NCBI GenBank assembly: GCA_002179805.1
Contig: NAVB01001018.1
Coordinates: 1 to 28,291, forward strand
Direction: 5' to 3'
DNA length: 28,291 nucleotides
From: Acanthamoeba lenticulata
Lineage: Eukaryota > Discosea > Longamoebia > Acanthamoebidae
Shown: in pieces, positions 19,629 through 28,291 of the stretch
Layout: the number at the start of each line of letters is the position of its first letter
Position numbering within the stretch: the first letter of the stretch is position 1
Program-made: the position numbers and the translations under genes
Notes under the pieces: generated by a model
The model's input: the letters and a program-made list of their open reading frames with translations, nothing else
The model's database searches: none
What the model was told of the DNA's origin: nothing

Positions 19629-21779
19629 ATGGCCCGCACCGCCGCCTCAACGTCGCTCATACTTGTTGTGATTTTGGTTTGCCTCGTTCTGCTCGTACTC
19701 CTTGTTCAACATAAGCATCGAATTCCTTCAGGTACACCCTTCTCATCTCTTCGTTTTTGTCCTTTCTCGATTCCATTTCGCGAAACACCGAATTTACTAC
19801 GCACAACGATGATAGTTGATTTCTTCGGGTTTACTGGTTCGACCTTGGTCTACAATTGAATTGTGCTCACGGCCTGCTCCTCCATTTTTTGTGATCAGAT
19901 TTTGCAACTTCCTCGACCGATCTTCGATGGCGCTCCGAGCTGCGTGCAGAGCCCTCACCCGACGCCTCCCACCCGCTCGAGCAAGGCGATGATGATGACG
20001 AAGAACAAGTCGATGAGGACTATGAAAAAGAGGACGACAACGATGACGAGATGAAGAGCCTTCAGGTCGTGCAGTCGGCCCGGAGCCCGCGAGGCCAACC
20101 TGCCTTTGACTGGGCGCGCGTGCTGCAGCTGACCGACGAAGCCGCGGCCCACGACGAGCGCCTGCGCGCCCGCGCACGAAGCCACTTTGTCTTTGAGTTC
20201 CGCCGGGACGCGCCGGACGACGTCGTGCGCGCCTTTGACTTTGCCGGCCGCATCGTGTCGGCCCACTTCGAGGCCCTCCCGGTGCCGGTCCGCGTCGCCG
20301 TCGAGTGGTTGCCGCTCGGGCCCGAGGTGCTGGCCCACGCCGGCCCGACCGCCTTTTATAAGGTCGCCGCCTCAGCCACGGCCACAGACACGGCCAACGA
20401 CATCGGCGACCACGGCCACGAGGCGGTCTGGCTGCCCAAGGCCCTCATGAACCAGCGCGTCCGCCGCCCGCCACCGTACGTCGTCAATCTCATCAACATT
20501 GACGTCGTCGTGAGAAAGCTAACATGCACGCGCGCGCACACACAGGGACGAGGACCAGCCGGACATGGTCCTCACGGTCAACGCCAAGGGCGCGTGGTAT
20601 GTCGGGCTCGAGGGCCGGCCGCCGCCCGGCCACTACGACCTCGTGACGGTCGTCATCCATGAGCTCCAGCACGGTCTCGGCTTCCTCTCCATGATCGGCC
20701 AGGGCGGCAGCGCCGGCGGCAGTCTCGCCAACGGGCTCACTGCCTTTGTCAACGGCCAGGCCGCCGCCGGTGGCGGCGGCAGCAGCAACGGCGGACTGGA
20801 GTCCCGGCCCGAGACGGCCTATTACGTGTTTGACCGCTTCGTGCACATCGTCGGCAGTGGCCACGTCTTTGCCGCCGCCAACAAGGACCAAGGCGGCGCC
20901 AAGCCCATGCGGCTCGTGTGGGCCTCGCCTTCCTTTGCCAACGCCAACACCAACGAGGTGGCCGGGGCCGGGGCCGGGGCCGCAGTCGTGCCCGAGCTGT
21001 ACGTGCCGCGGTCGTTCGAGGGCAGCAGCAGCGTCTCGCACCTGGACGAGGCCACCTACCCGCCCGGCTCGCCGTCGGCCCTCATGACGCCCATCCTGGC
21101 CAAGCAGGAGGTCATCCACAACGTATGCCGCCACCTCTTCTGCCTCGGCTTTCCGCTTGTTCTGGCCAGAATTTGACACGCGCGTGTTGTTGGCGGTGCA
21201 CAGATGGGCGGGCTGCTGATCAAGATGTTTGGGGACATGGGCTGGCCCATGCGAGACTGCACGCGCTACCGCTCGTGCGGGGCGTGCGTGGCCAACCTGT
21301 GCCGCTGGTGCTACGACCCTCTCAGCCCGACGGCGGCGGGCGAGTGCGGCGACCCGGGCGCGGCCCCGTTCTTCAACGCCGAGTGCCGTCGGCCCAACTC
21401 GACCGACGTGTTCAACGATTATTGCTCCTTTGAAGTCGAGGAAGAGGACCAGGACAAGCTTCAAGTGCCGAAGGAAAAGGAAAAGAAGGAAGGAGAAGAA
21501 GGTGGAGAGGACGAGCAAGAGCAGCAAGGTGGTGGCGAAGAGACGATGGTCGTGGTGGCCAAGGCGGCCAACGAGTGCCACGAACTGGCCGACTGCGCGC
21601 ACCAGCACCGACAACGACACCGCGGCATCGCGTGGTCCTGGCTCTGGCCTGTGCCGCCGGCGAGGTCGACGCGAAGGAGCTCTTCGTTGCCAGTGCACTT
21701 GGGCAAGGCGGCAGGTCTGGCCGCTTTGCTCATCACCGCCGTCCTGGCCATCGTCTTCAGCCCCACGCGACGACGATGA
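19629..21779 (+). CDS. Membrane-anchored HExxH metallopeptidase with PSI-like module
   Basis: Four exons, 19629-19731, 19899-20475, 20546-21122 and 21204-21779, give 610 residues. The N-terminus has a hydrophobic segment (SLILVVILVCLVLLVLLV, a signal anchor or signal peptide). A linker with an acidic run (GDDDDEEQVDEDYEKEDDND) follows. The protease domain contains DLVTVVIHELQHGLGFLSM with H265-E266-x-x-H269-x-x-G272, then SHLDEATYPPGSPSALMTP and a final Asp-Met-Gly-Trp. That combination is typical of secreted bacterial metallopeptidases. No third His stands at the metzincin position, so the third zinc ligand lies elsewhere. After the protease comes a Cys cluster C438/C444/C447/C452/C455 (SCGACVANLCRWCYD), like a PSI domain. 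A Lys/Glu/Gln-rich stalk leads to a C-terminal hydrophobic helix (GLAALLITAVLAIVF) and basic end. The protein is probably at the cell surface. Substrate unknown. Confidence 0.87.
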
Positions 21780-22062
21780 TGATGTGGATCATCTCTATTG
21801 CCCCGACCGTGTGGCTCGTTCGATAGAGCATTGAGCGAGAGCGCGTCCGGGAGAGAACATGTACATTTGTTTTAAAATAATAATAACACAAATTATTTCA
21901 ATTTCAAAAATTGTTACTAAAAAATGTGGACATGTTGCAAAAAGGCAAGAAATTCAAAACGCGCATGCTCGACCTCTTCCTCTTCAACAAGCGGAAGTGG
22001 CAGTTGGGATGAAGAACAAACGGTCGTGGCTTGGGCCAGCCGCCAACGCGCTTCCCCACTCT
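21780..22062. other. Intergenic region upstream of the large secreted metalloprotease
   Basis: AT-rich 3' sequence of the preceding gene (TTTTAAAATAATAATAAC near 21871-21888) is followed by the probable promoter of the next. An open frame from ATG 21924 continues into exon 2 of the next gene, but its first 70 residues look non-coding. No defined promoter motif. Confidence 0.45.
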
Positions 22063-25000
22063 ATGACTGTGGGATGCTGCTTGGTCTTCTTGATCCACTG
22101 CGCAGCAGCCCTCGCGACCAGCGGTCCAGGTATCCTTTACTCCTCGAGTTGCTTTTTATAAAAGCTGACGTCATGCTGGGCGGGGTGGACGAGACAGCGC
22201 CTTCTGTTCGTGTATGCCGTAACCAGGCCGGCTGCGACTTTGCGCTGCTGAGCCACGCGCTGTGGGCGGCCAAAGACCACAGCACTGTGATCGTGGAGGA
22301 AGGCACTTACTCCGAAGATGATAGCGCCACCGGCTGGCGCACTGTGCGCATCACCGCCAACAACATCTCTCTGCGGTACGCCCAACCGCAGTAGGAGCTT
22401 CGGCTGCACGTACCTTGCCAAACATGCCCATTCACACCACCGCAATGATGTCAACCCATCCAGGACCAATGGGCATGTCGAGCTGCAGGGAAGGCAGAGG
22501 CTCATTGTTGATGCTCCGCTCTTCAACATCGACGGCTCCCTCTCTCTGGTCGATGGCGGTAAAGCCCCTCAGCTCTCTGCTGGCATGTCGCTCGAGGCTG
22601 ATGTAAAAGTACAGGAATAATGGTCAGCGCGGGCAGCACGCTTGTCCAGAGAGGCAGCCTTCACATCTCGGTCACCAGCGCATTCGATTCGGGCATCAAG
22701 GTGGCCAATGGAGCCAAGTGGATCCAAGAGGGCAGCCTCACCATCGTTTCGGGGAGCTCGACAACAGGCCAGATCACTCTCTGTACAGTTTCTCTTTCCA
22801 AGTGTGAGAGCAAGTGCTCACTTCTACACAGCCAATGGAGTACACCTGGAGAGCGGAGCGGAGTGGCACCAGCGGGGCGACCTCACCTCAATCTCCCGCG
22901 GAGCTATTGGTTCGTCTCAACCGGTTCCGTGAAGAAGACAAAGCCGCGGCTGATGCTTAACTCGTGTGTTTTTGCATGAGCAGGCGTGTTGGCCTCAGGA
23001 TTGTGGAATCAGACGGGCCAGGCAGCGTTCACTGTGGTTGGAGAGACAGATCGCCGTCCGGGTATACAAACTTTGTCCCTTTTGTGCCCCCCCCCCCAAT
23101 CCTTTGCGTACTAAGATTCGCCTATGTGCAGCGCACCACAAGGGTGTGTTTGGCGAAGCGGTGCGGCTGGCTGACCAGGCCACGTGGATCCAGAGCGCGC
23201 CTCTCAAGATCTCAGCCGTCAATGCCTCCTCGAGTGCGTGTGCCTCCTTGGTCAAAGTTGCCTAGCCAACAGCCCACTGACGTCTTTCACCATCAGCCGT
23301 CTACGTGGCGTATGAGTCGTTGTGGTTGCAGCTCGACACCACCGTCATGACGCTGGACTCGACCATTGGTGCGCACTCTTTCTGGCTCTCTAAAGCGCCA
23401 TGATGGTGCTCCGTCTCATGGACCCCACTTGCAACGCAGCGGGAGTGAGGCTGGCCGGGGCATGGCAACAGGATGGCGACACCAAGATCACCGTGGCCTG
23501 TGGAGATGGTCTCAACGAGCGTTCAGGGGGATGCACTGGTGCCTCTTCCGTATCGCGTTCTTCTCCTTTGCGAAGATTGTGACAACTGACGTTGCTGCGG
23601 ATGCAGGAGTGCTGACGTCTTCTGCCGGACCGGCGCAATGGGTGCAAAGCGGAGGACTGGACATGGTACTCTCGGGACCTCACGCCGTCGGTGTGGCCGG
23701 AGCCTCCTTGGAATGGCATTCCGCCGGGCGTCGCTCGTTTGACACTCAGGACCGGGCCACCCACTCGAGTACTCTTGCGTTCCACGTTACAATGCTCCTT
23801 CTTGGGCTGTCCGGGACTGACCTGGCGTTGCAGCGATTGAACCACAGAACCAGAGCGCTGCGTCGCCGACCACCGCAAAGCGTCGCCTTCGCTCTTCGGA
23901 AGGCGTGGAGGACTTGAAGGCCGGCATGCACGTGCAAGATGTGGTCAAGGTCCAAACCGTGATGACCTCTCCACCCCGGGGCAACAGCTCGGCGATGGAG
24001 CGATGGCAGACGCTGTTCCCCGGAGGACGCTCGCTCGAGGCCCTCAGCACCACGAACAGCGACAAGGGCTATCGGCTCTGCTTGTCCACTGTCCACCACC
24101 ACACCTCCCCCGAGGCCGTGTATCAACTGACTGGCTTCCGCATCGACGGCGCGCCCTGCGTGTACGCCCATCTCGAGCAAGTCGACGACGAAAAGGGTGA
24201 AGCCGAGAGGCGCATTCGCACCCGAGCGCCGAGAGCCCTGGACGCTGCCAAGTGGAGCTTGGGCCGGCGCAGAGTCCTCCTCCTGCGTACGGCCTTTGTC
24301 GACGACCCGACGACCACGGCCACGGCCAGCCTGTTCCCTGACGCTGTGGCCGATCTCACCTCGACGATCGAGCGCCTCAGCAGCGGACGTGCGACGCTCC
24401 AAATTCGCTACGACCCAGACTGCATCTACGTGCTCCCCTACACGCTGGCCCAGGTCAACGATTTCGAAAACAACAACCTCCAGTTTCTTCAATCGACCAA
24501 GCAGGCGGCCGCCGCGCACGCGGTCAACGCCTGTCGTATCTCCGCCGACGACTGGGTCGCATTCGAAAACTACATCGTGACTCTGCCCTACAGCTTCCTG
24601 CCCTTTGCCGGTGTGGCGGCCATGCCGGGCAACAACCTCGTGCTCAACGGCGATCAGGGCCTGTGGCTCGGGACGTTGGCGCACGAGCTGGGCCACAACT
24701 TTGGCCTGCCGCACGCCAGCCGGGTGGACGTTGTGGCCCAAACGGACTGGTACGAGTACGGGAGTCCGTTTGACATCATGGGCGGCATCTCGAGCGATGT
24801 CGGCTACAACTTCCTGGCCGGCTACCAGGACGTCATGGGCTGGATCGCCACCAAGGCCTCGTATCCGCTCGACGCCTACTCGCACAACGTCACATCGCCG
24901 CCCGTCGTGGCCACGTACACGCTGCCGCCCATAGGGGCGGCCAACGGCGACATGCTCGAGACCGTGCGCATCCCCACCGTGCACGCCACCAACGGCCTGA

Positions 25001-27780
25001 CGGACCAGTGGATTTACCTCAGCTGGATCGACTCGGCCGGGCCCCACTTTGCGCGGAGCGTGACGATCACCGAGGAGAGCCTCACGCTGTCCCACGAGGG
25101 TGGAGGCATCGGCTCGACCGGTGACCGCAGCTTCTTGCGGGACGTCACGCCGGGCACGCTCTCGCTGCGCGACGGCGGGATCACCGCGTCGACGCCCTTT
25201 GTCTACGGGCTCGGCGGGAAGGCCCCCGTGCTGATCGAGGTCACCGCCGGTCAGGCGACCGCCGCCGGCATGCCCATCCGCGTGACACGGCTTCGGCCCA
25301 ACGGCGAACGCATGGAAGGCCGCGGCTGCACGCGTGCGGCTGGCTGCCAGCCGAGAGCCGACGACGTGCCGGTCTTGACGTGCGGATCTTCGGTCGCGCT
25401 GTCGGCCGCGAGCAAAGGCGTCGTCAGGCTCGAGTCGAGCGTGCGCCTAGCCGCGGTGGTGTCGGTGAGCCAGTGCAACAGCGAACTTGGGGTCTTCCGC
25501 ATGTTTCCCGTCGCCCAGGCCTCGTTTCAGAGCCCGCCTCGGGTCGGGGCCGACGACGCGACCTACGACGGCTGCTTGGGCATCGAAGTGCCGCTCGGTC
25601 CCAACGAGCCGATCTGGGTGGCCGTCAATTCCAGCTTGGCCACGACGGTCCGCCTGGCCTGCGGCTCCACCGTGTCCACCACGAAGCGTCGGCTTCGGTT
25701 CGAGGACAATGGCTCTGGCCTGTCGGGCGTCTTTGAGCTGATCGCCCCCAAGGTGTGGCTTTTTAACAATCACGTGGCCGTCAACGAGCAGCGCTTGGTC
25801 TACGGGGGTGGACAGTGGGAGTGCCTCCTCTACCCGCTCACGCAAGACGACACCAAGGGGAGTGTCTATGGGTTCCTCAACATCTTGGTGGACCAGAGCG
25901 AAAGCCCGATCGAGTGGAACGGCCGTAGGTTGACCAACGACCTCAGCGTGCCCGTCCTCGTGCGCCACGCGTGTCCTCGGGGCATGTACTCGCCCGCCGA
26001 GAACCAGTGCGCGGCCTGCCCGTCGTACGCGACCACCAACAGGGCCGGCGCCACGGACATCAGCGAGTGCATCTGCCTGCCGGGCTATGGCAAGGACGTC
26101 AACGGCTCCTGCCAGCCCTGCCCGAGCAACACCTATTCGTCCTCGTCGGGCCAGTGCGTGGCTTGCCCCAACAACGGCTTGAGCCCTCCGCAGAGCCCGT
26201 TGGCTTTTTATTGCAAGCCGGCCCTGCCCGCGGGGTACTGCGCTCGGATCCGCATCGCCAACATGACGACGATCTGGTACGGCAACGACATGGACGGGAT
26301 CTACGAGTGGACCGGCGGGTACAACTGGGACTACCCGGTCTATCGCCAAACTTCGGGCACCGGGGCCAAGCCCCTGTGCTGGACCGGCTGGTTCCACCGC
26401 ACGCTGTTTTACGACTGCGAAACGGGGTACTATCAGGTGCCGGTGGCTCTTTGGACCGGCGGGCAGGCTGCGCCGCAGACGATGACGGGCGAACAGTTTT
26501 TCAGCATTGACTCGGCCACGGGCAAGTTTAATGCCTTTGATAACGGGCTGCTGTTCAACCAGCCTGGCTATCCCGCGCTCTCCATCACGTGTCTGCCCGA
26601 TCCTCAGGAGGGCTCTGGGACGAGCGGCGACGAGGGCGAGGAGCCGTGGAAGAACCCGCCGGCCCAGCTGCTCCTCACTGGCGCCGTGGGTGACATCCCG
26701 ATGGGCACGTACGCGCTGGTGGGCACCAACTACTCGGCGCCGGTCTATCGCACGTCCGACGCGGGAGGAATGTACCTCGCTTGGCATGGGCCGACGCGCA
26801 CCTGGGGCTTCACGCAGGCGATCGACTTGGACGGCACGGAGAGATGGGCGATCACCGACCCGATGCCGCCGCAGCTGCCGCTCGGAGCAGCCCTCAGCAT
26901 GCGCGCGTTCGACGCAGCAGCGCAGTCGTTCTCGGCAGCGTTCTCGATCACGTTTGTGGATGCTGTGAGCGCCTCCTCGACCCCGTCCGCTTCGAGGCCC
27001 CCGACGAGGTCGCCGACCTCGACGGCTTCGGCCAGCCGATCGCCAACTCGGTCGCCTACGCCCACGGTTTCGGCCAGCAGGTCTCCATCCCGATCGCCAA
27101 CGACGTCGTCTTCTCCCACTCAGTCGCCGTCAAGGTCGCCGTCGACGAGTGGGTCGCCGTCGAGGTCCCCAACGAGGTCACCGACCACCACGCCGTCTGC
27201 TAGTCGGTCACCATCCGTATCGCCGACCTCCTCGACATCGGCTAGCCGGTCACCTTGGCTCTCGAGGTCGGCGACCACCTCGCCATCGGCAAGCCTGTCG
27301 CGTTCTCCGTCGCCGACAGCGACCACTTCGCCATCGGCAAGCTTGTCGCCTTCGCGGTCACCAACGGCCACGGCATCGACCAGCCGATCTCCTTGGCGGT
27401 CGGGGTCGCCGACCACCTCCCCGTCGGCCAGTCGGTCGCCGTCGAGGTCACCAACGGCCACGGCATCGACCAGCCGATCTCCTTGGCGGTCGATGTCGCC
27501 GACCACCTCCCCGTCGGCCAGTCGGTCGCCGTCGAGGTCACCAACGGCCACGGCATCGACCAGCCGTTCTCCTTGGCGGTCGATGTCGCCGACCACCTCC
27601 CCGTCGGCCAGTAGGTCACCGTCCACCGTTTCCTCCTCAAGCCAGTCGCCAACGCGGACGCCCTCGAGAACACCGACCACCACCCCATCAGCCAGCCGGT
27701 CGCCTTCGCGGTCTTCAACGCCCACCGCCACGCCGGCGGCCAGCAGGTTCCCTTGGCGATCGCCCAGCAGAAGCCCGTAG
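22063..27780 (+). CDS. Giant secreted metzincin: beta-helix-type repeats, gametolysin-like protease, Cys-rich module, S/P/T/R tail
   Basis: Eleven exons, 22063-22129, 22165-22375, 22464-22558, 22615-22782, 22832-22909, 22984-23061, 23132-23233, 23297-23368, 23440-23538, 23607-23768 and 23834-27780, give 1692 residues. A signal peptide (MTVGCCLVFLIHCAAALATS) comes first. About 350 residues follow that resemble a right-handed beta-helix: a typical opening (DFALLSHALWAAKDHSTVIV, then EEGTY), then units with a W-x-Q-x-G core (KWIQEGSL, EWHQRGDL, LWNQTGQA, TWIQSAPL, AWQQDGDT, QWVQSGGL), many one per exon. The protease has the metzincin motif HELGHNFGLPH at 661-671 and a Met-turn DIMGG (M693), closest to gametolysin (M11). 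Later residues form a Cys-rich ephrin-receptor-like module (CPRGMYSPAENQCAACPS). From about 1427 the tail is Ser/Pro/Thr/Arg repeats. It is probably secreted or a wall/surface protein. The 35-bp first intron is the weakest point of the model. Confidence 0.85.
22130..22164 (+). other. Predicted 35-bp intron joining signal peptide exon to repeat domain
   Basis: GTATCC to TATAAAAG. It is the only in-frame junction between the signal peptide and the following GVDETAPSVRVC segment (G plus CT gives Ala). It is shorter than any other intron here. The sequence TATAAAAG at its end looks like a TATA box but lies inside the transcribed region. Confidence 0.5.
26975..27777 (+). repeat. Ser/Pro/Thr/Arg-coding repeat tract
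   Basis: The last roughly 265 codons of the secreted metalloprotease are built from short degenerate units such as SASRSPTRSPT. The six-codon scale repeats are imperfect, with drift towards longer higher-order copies on the right. Confidence 0.9.
27361..27612 (+). repeat. 90-bp tandem repeat, nearly three copies
   Basis: CCAACGGCCACGGCATCGAC begins at 27361, 27451 and 27541. Copies 1 and 2 are almost identical over 90 bases (30 codons), and the third is truncated near 27612. Differences are single bases such as CGGGGTC against CGATGTC. Near identity implies recent duplication. Confidence 0.95.
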
Positions 27781-27854
27781 TCGACGTCAAATATTTTTTA
27801 AAAAATTGGCAAATAAACACGAATTTGTTTTACACGGCAGCATGTGGGAGCCTC
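27781..27854. other. Convergent 74-bp intergenic spacer
   Basis: AT-rich spacer between two converging stop codons. It holds AATATTTTTTAAAAAATT and AAATAAAC on the plus strand, likely 3' end signals for the protease gene. Confidence 0.5.
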
Positions 27855-28291
27855 TCAGGCGTATTCCTTCATCTCCGTCATCTCGGCGTGGCTCATGACG
27901 AGCTTGTTGGGAGCGTCGGAGGTGGCCGAACTCGATGAGGACGTGGCGGGGGAGCGGGCCGACGACGTGGGCGAGGGCGGGTCGACCAGGTAGATGCCGC
28001 TGTCCTCGGCCTGCCGCTGGAAGTCGAGATTCACGGCGTACTCGCCCGTCCGCATCGTCGATGAGGAGGACGACACCTTCTTTTCCTTCTTTTTCTTCTC
28101 CCCGTCGGCGCTCGACTTCTTCTTTTTCTTCTTTGTCTTCTTCAGGTCGGCCTGGTCGTTCTTTTCCTTCCCGTCAGCGTAGTCTGTCGTCTTCTTGGTC
28201 TTTTTCTTCTTCTTTTTCTCCTTCTTCCCGCCATCGACGGCCGCTTGTCGCTGCTCCCGCTTGCTCGTCAGCCCGTAGTCCGAGTGGCTGT
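27855..28291 (-). CDS. 3' end of a lysine-rich protein of unknown function (partial)
   Basis: The frame runs from the window edge to TGA (27857-27855), about 144 residues. It opens SHSDYGLTSKREQRQAAVDG, continues with three Lys-rich blocks (KKEKKKKKKTKKTT, KKTKKKKKKSS, EKKKKEKK), then a Ser-rich linker, GEYAVNLDFQRQAEDSGIYL, another Ser/Ala-rich linker and a C-terminus NKLVMSHAEMTEMKEYA. No intron is evident inside this part. The Lys-rich tracts could act in nuclear localisation or nucleic-acid contact. I do not recognise a family, and the start is outside the window. Confidence 0.62.
   Translation of the reverse strand, partial: SHSDYGLTSKREQRQAAVDGGKKEKKKKKKTKKTTDYADGKEKNDQADLKKTKKKKKKSSADGEKKKKEKKVSSSSSTMRTGEYAVNLDFQRQAEDSGIYLVDPPSPTSSARSPATSSSSSATSDAPNKLVMSHAEMTEMKEYA

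Noticed and set aside
21924..22394. Alternative start ATG 21924 for the large secreted protease
   Set aside because: It reads through to exon 2 without a short intron, but gives a Ser/Arg-rich non-conserved N-terminus, whereas ATG 22063 gives a good signal peptide. Kept only as an alternative.
23746..25095. 449-residue minus-strand frame opposite the metzincin
   Set aside because: Antisense shadow of a GC-rich exon; composition rich in R, V and G, with no recognisable domain. The same applies to 25447-26787 and 20493-21698.
27361..27612. Regularly spaced repeats, possible CRISPR array
   Set aside because: The copies are contiguous 90-bp tandem units inside a coding frame, with no unique spacers, in a eukaryotic gene.
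27120..27731. Minus-strand frame with regular DGDRLADGEVVGD repeats that looks like a repeat adhesin
   Set aside because: It is the complement of the Ser/Pro/Thr/Arg tail, whose plus-strand frame is continuous with the protease and supported by a signal peptide and domains.

Overview
The window is nuclear DNA from a compact protist genome. Coding exons are GC-rich, nearly every gene is cut by short GT-AG introns (mostly 50-125 bp), and genes lie tens to a few hundred bases apart. A Physarum I-PpoI-type His-Me domain, a plant/protist-type LRR-ARM-patatin lipase, a FAM98 protein and a large secreted metzincin together suggest a free-living amoebozoan, most likely Acanthamoeba or a relative. That assignment is inferred from gene content and style, not proven. 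All gene models below were assembled by eye from reading frame, splice signals and family resemblance; most junctions are cross-checked because exon phases agree on both sides of each intron.

Layout, left to right. A (GTGTC)n repeat lies in an intron of an unknown plus-strand gene, of which only the last exon (141-328) is present. Two minus-strand genes follow: a zinc-dependent medium-chain dehydrogenase (404-1942) and an 18-exon lipase of 1343 residues (2242-8121) joining leucine-rich repeats, armadillo-like repeats and a patatin phospholipase. A dithiol glutaredoxin (8494-9043, plus) is divergent from the lipase. After about 700 bp of intergenic DNA comes a plus-strand regulatory-looking protein with a degenerate His-Me (I-PpoI-type) zinc domain (9740-11519).

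Four minus-strand genes stand head to tail: an ATP-grasp D123/CDC123 protein ending in a polybasic CAAX motif (11602-13123), a microsomal cytochrome P450 (13262-15400), a FAM98-family protein (15678-17556) and an inositol monophosphatase (17837-19105). Two plus-strand surface or secreted metallopeptidases of unrelated types follow: a membrane-anchored bacterial-type HExxH protease with a PSI-like module (19629-21779), and a 1692-residue protein with a signal peptide, exon-encoded beta-helix-type repeats, a gametolysin-like HExxHxxGxxH domain, a cysteine-rich module and a long Ser/Pro/Thr/Arg repeat tail (22063-27780). The right edge holds the 3' end of a lysine-rich minus-strand gene.

Most neighbours show no shared pathway; this is ordinary eukaryotic gene order rather than operons. 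The most interesting signals are the exon-modular repeat protease, the His-Me domain that lost its catalytic histidine, the probably prenylated D123 protein, the unusual 5' splice-site consensus (C at +4 in 47 of 59 donors), and two inverted repeats outside coding sequence.
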